DNA of 25,598 bases from NCBI GenBank assembly GCA_900542625.1, contig UQOH01000025.1:1-25598 (forward strand). Direction: 5' to 3'. The position numbers and the translations under genes were made by a program. The notes under the pieces were generated by a model that was not told where the DNA came from, did no database searches, and saw only the letters and a list, made by a program, of their open reading frames with translations. This DNA comes from an uncultured Fusobacterium sp. (lineage in GTDB: Bacteria > Fusobacteriota > Fusobacteriia > Fusobacteriales > Fusobacteriaceae). Position 1 is the first letter of the stretch. Each line of letters opens with the position of its first letter. Shown piece after piece: positions 15,547-23,543 of this stretch.

Positions 15547-15819
15547 ATGATTAACGGAAAAAGAATAGCAGCAGCGCTTTTTATAATTTTAAATCTTGCA
15601 AGTTTTGTACCAAGTATTTACAGGAGCCATATAAAAGTTGTAAAACTTGAAAATGAACTGTGTACTTTGAAAGAAACACAAAAAAATATAAAAGAAGAGA
15701 TAGAAAATTATGAAAAGGAAACAGAAGCTTTAAAAGATATAAGCAACAGAGAAAAAATAGTTCGTAATAAACTTCAGATGGTAAAACCTGGAGAAATAAT
15801 TTATAGAGTAGCAGAATAA
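15547..15819 (+). CDS. Septum formation initiator family protein (FtsB/DivIC-like)
   Basis: The 90-aa bitopic protein has an N-terminal membrane helix (about 6-24), a coiled coil (about 30-65) and the family's conserved C-terminal signature NREKIVRNKLQMVKPGEIIYRV (last 24 residues, of the form (R/E)-x-(A/V)-R-x-x-L-x-(M/L)-V-x-PGE-x-x-(Y/F)). FtsB/DivIC forms a complex with FtsL that recruits and activates FtsWI at the septum. It lies 15 nt after def and 18 nt before glpX, so is co-transcribed with the septal PBP. A FtsL-like candidate partner is at 8223-8483. FtsB and DivIC cannot be told apart by sequence. Confidence 0.85.
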   Translation: MINGKRIAAALFIILNLASFVPSIYRSHIKVVKLENELCTLKETQKNIKEEIENYEKETEALKDISNREKIVRNKLQMVKPGEIIYRVAE

Positions 15820-15837
15820 TAAGGAGGAAAATTTTAA

Positions 15838-16887
15838 ATGGAAAGAGAATTAGCAATGGAATTCGCCAGAGTAACAGAGGCAGCAGCTCTTGCAGCACAA
15901 AAATGGGTAGGAAGAGGAGACAAAAACCTTGCAGACGGAGCAGCAGTTGAAGCGATGAGAAATGTGCTTAACAGAATTAAAATCGATGGTGAGATAGTAA
16001 TAGGAGAGGGAGAAATTGACGAAGCTCCTATGCTTTATATCGGAGAAAAATTAGGTTTAAAATATAATCCTGAAACTGCAGAGGAGTATAAAAATATAGA
16101 TTTATATGCTGTTGATATTGCTGTTGACCCTATCGAAGGAACAAGAATGACAGCACAAGGACAGCCAAATGCAATAGCCGTTCTTGCAGCAGCTAAAAAA
16201 GGATCACTTTTACAAGCTCCTGATATGTATATGGAAAAACTTGTTGTTGGTCCAGAAGGAAAAGGTGCTATTGACTTAGACAGATCTCTTGAAGATAATA
16301 TCAGAAGTGTGGCAAAGGCATTAAATAAAGAAGTAAAAGATATGATGATAGTTGTTCTTGACAAACCAAGACATAAAAAAGCTATGGAGCAGATAAGAGA
16401 ACTTGGAGCAAAACTTTATGCTCTTCCAGACGGGGACGTTGCAGGTTCAATCTTAACTTCAATAGTTGACTCTGATGTTGATATGCTTTATGGAATCGGA
16501 GGTGCTCCAGAGGGAGTTATTTCTGCTGCTATAATTAAAGTACTAGGCGGAGATATGCAGGGAAGACTTTTATTAAGAAGTGATGTTAAAGGGTCTGACG
16601 ATAAAAATGATAAAATTTCTGCTGATGAAAAAAGAAGATGTGATGAGGCAGGAGTGGAAGTTGGAAAGAAAATTCTTTTAGATGAAATGGTGAGAACTGA
16701 TGAGGTTGTTTTCTCTGCAACAGGAATTACTTCAGGAGATCTTCTTGAGGGTGTAAAGAGAAAAGGAAATATTGCAAGAACTCAGACTCTTGTAGTAAGA
16801 GGAAGCAGTAAAACAGTAAGATATATCAACTCTGTACACAATCTTGATTTCAAAGATTCTTATTTAGATGAATTATTAAAAGACTAA
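15838..16887 (+). CDS. glpX: Fructose-1,6-bisphosphatase, class II
   Basis: GlpX hydrolyses fructose-1,6-bisphosphate in gluconeogenesis. The 349-aa protein starts with RELAMEFARVTEAAALAA, as is standard for the family, and has the metal site segments GEGEIDEAP (56-64) and D97-PIEGT (97-102), followed by GQPNAIAVLA. The C-terminal substrate region includes GIGGAPEGVISAA and LGGDMQGRL. The ATG has a strong AAGGAGG site. It is the last gene of the run that begins at the septal PBP, an unexpected metabolic addition. No classical terminator follows; instead the inverted-repeat element at 16894 begins 7 nt after the stop and could act as one. Confidence 0.95.
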   Translation: MERELAMEFARVTEAAALAAQKWVGRGDKNLADGAAVEAMRNVLNRIKIDGEIVIGEGEIDEAPMLYIGEKLGLKYNPETAEEYKNIDLYAVDIAVDPIEGTRMTAQGQPNAIAVLAAAKKGSLLQAPDMYMEKLVVGPEGKGAIDLDRSLEDNIRSVAKALNKEVKDMMIVVLDKPRHKKAMEQIRELGAKLYALPDGDVAGSILTSIVDSDVDMLYGIGGAPEGVISAAIIKVLGGDMQGRLLLRSDVKGSDDKNDKISADEKRRCDEAGVEVGKKILLDEMVRTDEVVFSATGITSGDLLEGVKRKGNIARTQTLVVRGSSKTVRYINSVHNLDFKDSYLDELLKD

Positions 16888-16893
16888 AATTTC

Positions 16894-17056
16894 AAATAAG
16901 AATAAAATTTTCTAAGAAAAAATATCAGCTATTTATATTGCTCGTTCCTCTAAAAACGATAAACTCGGCTAAAGCCTCAAACATATCGTTTTTTACGATG
17001 AACTCACTGCATAAATTACGCAGATATTTTTAAAATCGAAAATTTTATTCTTATTT
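16894..17056. repeat. 163-bp element with perfect 19-bp terminal inverted repeats (MITE-like)
   Basis: Left end AAATAAGAATAAAATTTTC (16894-16912) and right end GAAAATTTTATTCTTATTT (17038-17056) are exact reverse complements. The interior folds further: AAAAATATC near 16918 pairs with GATATTTTT (17023-17031), AAAACGAT (16953-16960) with ATCGTTTT (16984-16991), and GGCTAAAGCC (16967-16976) is a central palindrome. There is no ORF inside. The right interior CTGC...GCAG followed by ATATTTTT looks like a terminator. No target-site duplication is evident. The element could terminate glpX transcription. Confidence 0.7.
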
Positions 17057-17087
17057 ACTATACGCGATAAGTTAATTTGGAGGTATA

Positions 17088-17576
17088 ATGTTTTTTTATG
17101 ATGATTTTCTGAAAAAGCTTGATAAAAACATTAAGGGAAGCGGAGTAGAAAAATTTGGTCTGGAGGCAAAAAGAACTGCTATGTGGCTTGGAACAGGAAT
17201 TCCTTTTCTTGTGGCAGGAGTTTTAGAGCTTTATATAAGCTATGCTAAAAATTTTGCTGTAAACGACCTTATAGTCGGGGTTATTTTTTTTCTTTTTAGT
17301 TTAAGACATTTAAAGCTGTTTTTCAGTTATAAAATTATTTTAGATTTTAATGAAAGAAAATTAAAAAATAAAGATATAGTTTTTGATTTTGATAGTGTTA
17401 AAAGCTGTACTATAAGAGAGCAGGTTCTTGGAAAAAAGAAAAAACTGGAAGTTGTTCTTGATATAGTAACAAAAGACGGACAGGAAATAATTGTCCCTCT
17501 TATGATGAACAACAAAATAAGATTTGTAAGTCTTTTAAAAAATGAACTTGGAAAAAGATTTATAATAGAAAGATAA
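17088..17576 (+). CDS. Uncharacterised two-helix membrane protein
   Basis: I do not recognise this 162-aa protein by name. It has a short charged N-terminus, two hydrophobic helices (about 31-51 and 59-79), then a beta-rich basic cytosolic part: IILDFNERKLKNKDIVFDFDSVKS, VLDIVTKDGQEIIVPL and RFVSLLKNELG. The pattern of two membrane helices followed by strands and a terminal helix resembles bacterial PH-domain-like membrane proteins (YdbT/bPH types); that is a shape argument only. TTGGAGG precedes the ATG. It is bracketed by two related inverted-repeat elements (16894-17056 and 17743-17796) and followed by its own terminator, so it is probably transcribed alone. No promoter is obvious between the left element and the start. 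Confidence 0.75.
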   Translation: MFFYDDFLKKLDKNIKGSGVEKFGLEAKRTAMWLGTGIPFLVAGVLELYISYAKNFAVNDLIVGVIFFLFSLRHLKLFFSYKIILDFNERKLKNKDIVFDFDSVKSCTIREQVLGKKKKLEVVLDIVTKDGQEIIVPLMMNNKIRFVSLLKNELGKRFIIER

Positions 17577-17593
17577 ATAAGAAATCAAATAAA

Positions 17594-17630
17594 ATCAGGC
17601 TGTTTTAATTATCAGCCTGATAAATTTTTT
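17594..17630 (+). terminator. Intrinsic terminator after the membrane-protein gene
   Basis: ATCAGGCTG (17594-17602) pairs with CAGCCTGAT (17613-17621), 10-nt loop, followed by AAATTTTTT. It lies 17 nt after the stop. The rest of 17631-17742 is AT-rich without genes. Confidence 0.8.
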
Positions 17631-17742
17631 AAATTCATTTAAAGTCCTATAAAATAATTATAAATATTAAATTTTTTAATTATTAAAAAACTAACATTTT
17701 CACCTCAAAAAGTAAAGTAATTAAAAAAATTATACAAATAAA

Positions 17743-17796
17743 AAATAAGAATAAAATTCTTGAGATTAAAAATATCAAAGAATTTTATTCTTATTT
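17743..17796. repeat. 54-bp inverted-repeat element, short relative of the 16894-17056 element
   Basis: Left arm AAATAAGAATAAAATTCTT (17743-17761) and right arm AAGAATTTTATTCTTATTT (17778-17796) are perfect reverse complements with a 16-nt loop. The outer 16 nt are identical to the ends of the 163-bp element, and the loop keeps AAAAATATCA, found at the same distance from the left end there. It looks like an internal-deletion derivative. On the minus strand it lies 24 nt after the fplA stop and could terminate that operon. Confidence 0.7.
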
Positions 17797-17819
17797 GTAA
17801 ATACTAAAGTTTTATTTTT

Positions 17820-20132
17820 CTAATCAAGCATATATCCTATGCTGAATTGATAAAGAACATCTCTGAAATCATTATTATGAGAAACAGAAAATTCAACAGG
17901 TCCAATAGGAGAAAGATATCCTATAGAAATTCCTGTTCCTAAATAATAATCTTCCCACATAGAATGTTCTTTCATCTCTTCATCACCGGTCATATCCCAC
18001 TCTTTAAATGTAGCGAAATTTACAGCACCGGTTACAAAGAAGTTTGGCATAAATTCATACTGTACTCCAAGTTTTCCTGCAAAAAGATTTTTTAAATATT
18101 TCTGCTGCGGATTGTATCCAAGGAAAGAAAATTCTCTTCTCTTAGCATTATTTACAGAGCCTCCAAGTTTCAGATAACTGTCATAAGGAATGCTTGTTCC
18201 ATTCATGCTTCCCCCGTATAATCTTGAATTGATAGTAATTTTTTTAGTTAAAGGATAAAAATATTCTGCTGAGAAGGCAACTCCGTAGAAATCAGAAGAC
18301 TGCTTATCAATACTTCCTCCCCAGAAATATTCAATGCTGTTTTTAAATCCTTTTTTAGCATAATAAGGAGAATCAGCTTTGTCCCACATAAAGCTTAAGA
18401 AACCTTGTCCGTAATTATCAGTTTTCAGTCCGTCGAAATATGAACTTCCAAGACTGCTTATATCGTTTTTAACAGAGCCGTATTTAAGGGACATTCCATA
18501 TGAAACAAGAATTTCATTCATATATTGAGTGAAGGCACCTAACTCAAGATTGATAGCTTTATTTTTAAATTTGGCAACTCTTTCATTTTGTCTGTAAAGA
18601 TAAAGAGGATTTTCATCATAGTAAAGATTTACTCTGAAACCAAATTTATTTTCAACACCATAGTAGAAAAGACTGCTTGCTCCTGCTCCAAGATAATCTC
18701 CGCCTTTTACATAAATATTGGTAAAGTTTCCAAAAGTTCCGATAGTATTCAAATCAGTTGCAAGTTTTATAGCAGTGTAATAATCACTCTGATAATCAAA
18801 AGCAACTCCGATAGTATTTGAAGGAGATTCCTCCAAAGTTAAAAACAGAGTATCTTCACCATTTTGATAATAGACTTTACTTATAAAATCAAGTCCGTAT
18901 AGTTTAAGTGAAAGTTCATTTAAATCAGCAGTAGTAACATTTTTATTTTCATATTGTGATGCTAAATTTCTTACAACTCTGGCTCTCTCTTCACTTCCTA
19001 TTCCATCTATAACAACATTACTGAAAAAGAAAGTTTTTTCAGGAAGATTTTCATGAACTGCTTTTGTTTTTGGAAGTTTAGAGAGTTCGGCTGTTTTTAA
19101 CTTAGCAGCTTTTTCTCCTGCTTTTACTATTAAAGCAACTTCGTCATAGTCAACACTTTTAAAATCTTTTAAATCAGGTTCGATTAAAATATTTGTAAGC
19201 TTTCGCTGAAAATCAGTTGTTGAGGCACTCTGAATTGCAAGAAGCTGTTCAGCAGTTGTAAAAATATTATATGTTGAAGAGATATGCTTAGTCAGATCTG
19301 CTCCAACGTTTACACCGATTATTATATTTGCTCCCATATCAATAGCATCTTCAACAGGGAAATTTCTTGAAACCATTCCGTCAAGATAGTGATGTTCATC
19401 AATTTTCACAGGGTCAAATATAGATGGCAGAGCTGTACTTGCAGTAACTATTTTTGCAAGGTCTCCGTTTTTGAAAACAGTGGGTTTTCCTGTATCAAGG
19501 TTTGTTGCCACAATTCTTAAAGGAATAGGCAGTTCGTCAAAATTTGTAATTCCCTCTGCCCTTGAAAGAAGATCTTTTAAATACAGATATCCTTTCTGGC
19601 TGTTCTTTAAACTTTTTGGCAGATAAAAATTAAAATTTGAATCATATTTTATAGAAAAGGCATATTGGTCATTTGATAGTCTTTTTTCAAGAGGTATGTC
19701 TGTTCTGTTTGGGTTGTCTTTTAAAGAATCATCAAGATCAAGTTCTTTCATAAAACCTTCAATTTCATCAGGAGTATACCCCACAGAATAAAGAGCACCA
19801 ATAACAGCACCAATACTGTTTCCCACAATACAGTCAATTTTCACATTATTTTTTTCAAGCTCACGAAGAACACCAATATGGGCAAACCCTTTTGCTCCTC
19901 CTCCGCTTAAAACAAGAGCCACTTTTTTTTCTGAAGGGCTTTCTTTTATTTTTTTATGTTTCTCGTTTTTTAAAGCAGAAACTTTTCCCTGAAGAACTTT
20001 AATCTGTTCTTCAAGTTTTAAAATTTCAACATCTTCTTTATACACAGGAGTCAGACTGTCCATATGTGGTTCTTGAGAAAAAATCGGTACAGTTACAAAA
20101 GCTGCAGCAAGAAAAGTTATAAATTTGTTCAC
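17820..20132 (-). CDS. fplA: Patatin-like phospholipase autotransporter, type Vd (FplA homologue)
   Basis: The protein (770 aa from the chosen start) has a signal peptide (about 1-19), a coiled coil (about 30-60), a patatin phospholipase A domain (about 68-330), a POTRA domain (about 368-436) and a C-terminal 16-strand-type beta-barrel (about 440-770). Catalytic features are the oxyanion loop GGGAKG (77-82), the nucleophile S106 in GNSIG and D251 in DG. The 145-residue spacing between nucleophile and Asp matches my recollection of F. nucleatum FplA (S98/D243). FplA is a surface-exposed or released A1 phospholipase. The longer GTG at 20138 abuts the AGGAGG site with no spacer; GTG at 20132 has a 6-nt spacer and is preferred. 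It is the last gene of cca-aroA-fplA, starting 9 nt after the aroA stop. Confidence 0.93.
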   Translation of the reverse strand: MNKFITFLAAAFVTVPIFSQEPHMDSLTPVYKEDVEILKLEEQIKVLQGKVSALKNEKHKKIKESPSEKKVALVLSGGGAKGFAHIGVLRELEKNNVKIDCIVGNSIGAVIGALYSVGYTPDEIEGFMKELDLDDSLKDNPNRTDIPLEKRLSNDQYAFSIKYDSNFNFYLPKSLKNSQKGYLYLKDLLSRAEGITNFDELPIPLRIVATNLDTGKPTVFKNGDLAKIVTASTALPSIFDPVKIDEHHYLDGMVSRNFPVEDAIDMGANIIIGVNVGADLTKHISSTYNIFTTAEQLLAIQSASTTDFQRKLTNILIEPDLKDFKSVDYDEVALIVKAGEKAAKLKTAELSKLPKTKAVHENLPEKTFFFSNVVIDGIGSEERARVVRNLASQYENKNVTTADLNELSLKLYGLDFISKVYYQNGEDTLFLTLEESPSNTIGVAFDYQSDYYTAIKLATDLNTIGTFGNFTNIYVKGGDYLGAGASSLFYYGVENKFGFRVNLYYDENPLYLYRQNERVAKFKNKAINLELGAFTQYMNEILVSYGMSLKYGSVKNDISSLGSSYFDGLKTDNYGQGFLSFMWDKADSPYYAKKGFKNSIEYFWGGSIDKQSSDFYGVAFSAEYFYPLTKKITINSRLYGGSMNGTSIPYDSYLKLGGSVNNAKRREFSFLGYNPQQKYLKNLFAGKLGVQYEFMPNFFVTGAVNFATFKEWDMTGDEEMKEHSMWEDYYLGTGISIGYLSPIGPVEFSVSHNNDFRDVLYQFSIGYMLD

Positions 20133-20138
20133 GGACAC

Positions 20139-20144
20139 CTCCTA
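20139..20144 (-). promoter_or_regulatory. Shine-Dalgarno site that sets the fplA start
   Basis: AGGAGG on the minus strand. It touches the GTG at 20138-20136 (spacing 0) and is 6 nt from the GTG at 20132-20130, so translation should begin at the latter. Confidence 0.75.
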
Positions 20145-21419
20145 ATATATTTTTTCTATTTCATTATAAAAAGCAGGGAATGTTTTGGAAACACAGCTTG
20201 GATTTAAAATATTTATATCTGAAATTTTAAGCCCTGCTGTTGTGAAACTCATAGCAATTCTATGGTCATTATATGTTTCAATATCACAACCCTTATATTC
20301 ATTTAAAGATTTGGGTATTATTTTAAACCCGTCTTGATATTCAATTATATTACCATTTAATTTTTTTATCTCTGTACACACAGCAGAAATTCTGTCACAC
20401 TCTTTTACTCTTAAACTTTCTACATCTCTGATTTCAGAAGGTGTTTCTGCAAAAAGAGCTGCAGCAGCAAGAGTGGGAACAATATCAGGAGTATCATTCA
20501 GCCTTAAATTAAAACCTGAATATTTTTCTGTTCCTGAAACAGTAATTGAAACCTCTTTTTGTTCAATTACCTTTAGTCCGATATTTTTCAAAATATCTAA
20601 AAGTTTGTAATCTCCCTGAATGCTTTGAGCAAAAAAATTATTTATTTTTATTGTGCTGTTTGTCATAAGAGCACAGGCTAAAAAATATGATGCTGAGGAC
20701 ATATCTCCCTCAACAAGATACTCAGAAATTTTATCATATTTTTTATGATAAATTTTATAACCTTGAGAAGTTGTTTCTATGTATGCTCCAAACTGCTCAA
20801 TCATTTTTAATGTCATTGTTACATATGGTTTTGAAATTATATTATCATCAATAACTATCTCTACATCATTGTTAAAATATGATGCAGAAAGAAGAATTGA
20901 TGAAAGATACTGACTGCTGTTTTTCCCTGAAACTTTAACAGAACTTTTAAAAATTCCCTCAGCATTAATTTTTATTGGAGGGTATCCCTCTTCTCCAAGA
21001 TATTCAATAGAAACACCAAGTTCTTTCATGCTTTCAACCAATTCTTTTATTGGCCTTTCATTCATTCTTGAATTCCCTTCCAGAACAACAGTTCCTTTAC
21101 CGGAGGCAATATATGAAACTAAAAATCTCATAACTGTCCCGGCATTTCCCACAAAAATTTTCTGGTTTCCAAACTCTCTTGTTTTGTTTCCACGAATTTT
21201 TATCTGGGTCTTGTCTTGAGAAATCTCTATATCATTTCCAAGTTTTTTTAAAGCTGCTATCATATAGACAGTATCGTCACTGAAAAGAGGATTTTTTATA
21301 ACAACATCTTTTTCAGAAAGCGAGGCAAGGATAAGAGCTCTGTTTGTAATAGATTTTGAACCGGGAATATTAATTTCTGCATAGAAATTTTCAGCTCTTT
21401 TTACCTTATATTTCTCCAT
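20142..21419 (-). CDS. aroA: 3-phosphoshikimate 1-carboxyvinyltransferase (EPSP synthase)
   Basis: AroA joins phosphoenolpyruvate to shikimate-3-phosphate, the sixth step of the shikimate pathway to chorismate. The 425 aa contain PGSKSITNRALILA (catalytic K22, S23 and R27), GNAGTVMRFL (91-100), RPIKEL, GKNSSQYLS, and the C-terminal NDTPDIVPTLA and VKECDRI motifs. All are in the expected order, with a length typical of the family. Its ATG overlaps the end of cca by 14 nt and has GGAGGAG upstream inside cca, suggesting coupled translation. No other aro genes are near. The combination with a tRNA enzyme and a phospholipase looks like a chance operon rather than a pathway. Confidence 0.96.
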   Translation of the reverse strand: MEKYKVKRAENFYAEINIPGSKSITNRALILASLSEKDVVIKNPLFSDDTVYMIAALKKLGNDIEISQDKTQIKIRGNKTREFGNQKIFVGNAGTVMRFLVSYIASGKGTVVLEGNSRMNERPIKELVESMKELGVSIEYLGEEGYPPIKINAEGIFKSSVKVSGKNSSQYLSSILLSASYFNNDVEIVIDDNIISKPYVTMTLKMIEQFGAYIETTSQGYKIYHKKYDKISEYLVEGDMSSASYFLACALMTNSTIKINNFFAQSIQGDYKLLDILKNIGLKVIEQKEVSITVSGTEKYSGFNLRLNDTPDIVPTLAAAALFAETPSEIRDVESLRVKECDRISAVCTEIKKLNGNIIEYQDGFKIIPKSLNEYKGCDIETYNDHRIAMSFTTAGLKISDINILNPSCVSKTFPAFYNEIEKIY

Positions 21420-22701
21420 TGGATTTAAGCTCCTCCATTAATATCTTAATAATTTCATCTTTAGAAGGCTCTTCCATATCAAGCTGTATAAGAAAACATC
21501 TTTCAATATATTTTCCCATAGAAGCATTTTCTTCAAAACCTGCTGCTAAAAGATCACTACCAGATATTATAGCATTTTTACTACGCAAGTCAAATATGAA
21601 CCTTTTTAATTTTTTCTTGTCGCTTTTATACATAAAGAAAAGGTATAAAATTTTGAAAGGTGTTACATTAATAAGCAGCTTATAAATTTCAGAATCTTTT
21701 TTTCTTGTTGCAAGTCTTCTGGCTAATCTTTCTCCCTGTCCGTCATTAAAAAGAATATTATCAATATTTTTTTCAGAAAGTTCAAATGTTTTTAAAACCT
21801 CTCTTTTCTCTTTGTACGAAAGCTCTCTGATTAAAAACAGAAGAATAAAATTTCCTTTTGAGATTTTATGGTCAAATTTCATTTTTCTGAAGAAAGGCTG
21901 ATTAATCATTTCTTCTAATTTTTCAATATCTTCATCAGATGGATTTGGGAAATTTAAAAATTCAAAAATACCATATTCTCTGAAATACTTAAGTATTCCT
22001 GCAAGATTTTTTTCAGCAAGGAGCATGTAAATCTCATTTTTTAATCTCATATTTGAAATTGAAGCAAGAAATCTGTTTTCCATAGCCTCATTTAAAAGTC
22101 TTTTTGTATTTTCATCAAAAGTAAAATTGTATCTTGCTGCAAACTTTATAGCACGGAAAATTCTTGTAGGGTCATCTTCAAAACTTTTGTCGTGAATAAC
22201 TCTTACAATTTTATCTTCCAAATCTTTCAATCCGTTTAAAGGGTCATAAAGTTTTGCCTCTTTATCAAAAGAGATATACATAGAGTTAATTGTAAAATCC
22301 CGTCTCATATAGTCGTTTTCCATTGAAGAGGGAACAACATTTGGAAGTGCTCCGGGATATTCATATGTTTCCTCCCGGAAAGATGCAATATCTATATTTG
22401 TTCCTGTTTTTGTAAAAATATTATATGTAAGAAATCTTTCAGTATATCTGTGTTTTGATACTTTAAATTTATCAAGAATGGAAAGAGCAAATGCCTGTGA
22501 ATCACCCTTAAGAACCAAATCAACATCTCCGCTGTTCTTTCCTAAAAAGATATCTCTTACAATTCCTCCAACAAGAAAAATTTGTTCCTCTTTATTCAGA
22601 GAAATATTGTATAATATATTAAGAGTGTTTTTTAGACTGTTTGAAAATATTTTTTCAATATCGTTGTTATATTTTTCAAGAAATGTTAAGAAATTTTCCA
22701 T
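21406..22701 (-). CDS. cca: CCA tRNA nucleotidyltransferase, class II
   Basis: The enzyme adds or repairs the 3'-CCA end of tRNAs; some class II relatives are poly(A) polymerases or add only part of CCA. The 431 aa show the nucleotidyltransferase core LVGGIVRDIFLG (43-54), the metal-binding D59-V-D61, the RRDFTINSM motif, and DPTRIFRAIKFAARYNF. No C-terminal HD phosphohydrolase domain is visible. The N-terminus carries about 38 residues before the catalytic core. The ATG follows AAGGCGGT on the minus strand. It is first in the cca-aroA-fplA operon with an extended -10 promoter about 40 nt upstream. A CCA-adding enzyme is more likely than a poly(A) polymerase, but the motifs alone do not exclude the latter. 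Confidence 0.88.
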   Translation of the reverse strand: MENFLTFLEKYNNDIEKIFSNSLKNTLNILYNISLNKEEQIFLVGGIVRDIFLGKNSGDVDLVLKGDSQAFALSILDKFKVSKHRYTERFLTYNIFTKTGTNIDIASFREETYEYPGALPNVVPSSMENDYMRRDFTINSMYISFDKEAKLYDPLNGLKDLEDKIVRVIHDKSFEDDPTRIFRAIKFAARYNFTFDENTKRLLNEAMENRFLASISNMRLKNEIYMLLAEKNLAGILKYFREYGIFEFLNFPNPSDEDIEKLEEMINQPFFRKMKFDHKISKGNFILLFLIRELSYKEKREVLKTFELSEKNIDNILFNDGQGERLARRLATRKKDSEIYKLLINVTPFKILYLFFMYKSDKKKLKRFIFDLRSKNAIISGSDLLAAGFEENASMGKYIERCFLIQLDMEEPSKDEIIKILMEELKSNGEI

Positions 22702-22738
22702 ATTTTTAAACTACCGCCTTTTTTTATCGTATGGAATA

Positions 22739-22747
22739 ATTATAACA
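22739..22747 (-). promoter_or_regulatory. Extended -10 promoter of cca-aroA-fplA
   Basis: On the minus strand the sequence is TGTTATAAT, a perfect extended -10, ending 37 nt before the cca ATG. The -35 region is weak. It lies in the short divergent interval (22702-22789) shared with the sirtuin gene. Confidence 0.6.
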
Positions 22748-22789
22748 TTTTTAATCTGTAAATAAAAATGAATTTATTAGGAGGAGAAA

Positions 22790-23497
22790 ATGGATAATAT
22801 AGAGAGATTAGCTGAAATTATAAAAAGCAGCAGTTATGTTGTATTTTTTACAGGAGCTGGTGCATCCACAGATTCCGGCTTAAAAGATTTCAGAGGAAGA
22901 AACGGATTATATAATGAAAGAAATTACATGGGATATGAACCTGAAGAAATTTTGAGCCATGATTTTTTATTTGAACACAGAGATATTTTTGATAAATATT
23001 TAGTGGAAAAATTATCTGTAAATGATATCAAACCAAATGCAGGACACAAGGCTATAGCTGAACTGGAAAAAATGGGAAAAGTAAAAGCAGTTATTACGCA
23101 GAATATAGATAATCTTCACCAAGACGGAGGAAGCAAGAAAGTTTTGGAACTTCACGGAAGTTTGAAAAGATGGTACTGCTTAAGCTGCGGCAAAAAATCA
23201 GATAAAAATTTTAAATGTGAGTGCGGCGGAATTACAAGACCGGATGTTACTCTTTATGGAGAAATGCTTGATGAAGATGTAACAGCTCAAGCTGTAAGAG
23301 AGATTAAAAAAGCTGATACTTTAATTATTGTGGGAACAAGTCTGACAGTTTATCCTGCTGCATATTATCTAAACTATTTTATAGGAAAAAATCTTATAAT
23401 TATAAATGAAACTCCTACATCACAGGACGGCAGAGCAGAACTTGTAATAAGAACCGGTTTTGCTGAAACAATGACAAAAGTTATGGAAATTTTATAA
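22790..23497 (+). CDS. cobB: NAD-dependent protein deacylase, sirtuin family
   Basis: Sirtuins remove acyl groups from lysines using NAD. The 235 aa show the NAD pocket GAGASTDSGLKDFRG (22-36), QNID (104-107), the catalytic H122 in LHGS, a zinc site C130-x2-C133 and C143-x-C145 with unusually tight second spacing, and GTSLTVYPA (182-190). The Tyr-x-x-Arg pair that gives desuccinylase activity to SIRT5/CobB is not obvious near the IFDKYLVEK segment, so deacetylation is more likely (inference). An AGGAGG site precedes the ATG. It is divergent from cca and 46 nt upstream of glyA, whose promoter lies at the end of this gene. The symbol is family-based. Confidence 0.9.
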   Translation: MDNIERLAEIIKSSSYVVFFTGAGASTDSGLKDFRGRNGLYNERNYMGYEPEEILSHDFLFEHRDIFDKYLVEKLSVNDIKPNAGHKAIAELEKMGKVKAVITQNIDNLHQDGGSKKVLELHGSLKRWYCLSCGKKSDKNFKCECGGITRPDVTLYGEMLDEDVTAQAVREIKKADTLIIVGTSLTVYPAAYYLNYFIGKNLIIINETPTSQDGRAELVIRTGFAETMTKVMEIL

Positions 23498-23502
23498 AAT
23501 TG

Positions 23503-23511
23503 TGATATAAT
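23503..23511 (+). promoter_or_regulatory. Extended -10 promoter of glyA
   Basis: TGATATAAT (TG, A, TATAAT) starts 5 nt after the sirtuin stop and lies 32 nt before the glyA ATG. The -35 lies in the sirtuin coding end and is weak. The 46-nt gap leaves no room for a riboswitch. Confidence 0.6.
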
Positions 23512-23543
23512 TAGTCAACAAACAAAATTTCAGGAGGTAACCA

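Noticed and set aside
16885..17065. Target-site duplication flanking the 163-bp element
   Set aside because: Flanks (CTAAAATTTC and ACTATACGCG) share no direct repeat that I can defend, so mobility is left as a hypothesis.
16888..17087. CRISPR-like or tRNA-like structure in the glpX-17088 interval
   Set aside because: There are inverted, not direct, repeats, with no spacers; no cloverleaf or CCA end can be drawn.
17672..17690. TTTTTTAAT-T-ATTAAAAAA palindrome
   Set aside because: A pure A/T palindrome with a 1-nt loop in a very AT-rich interval; too likely by chance to call a site.
18588..18821. Plus-strand ORF opposite the fplA barrel
   Set aside because: Antisense to a well-supported coding region, with no start signals.
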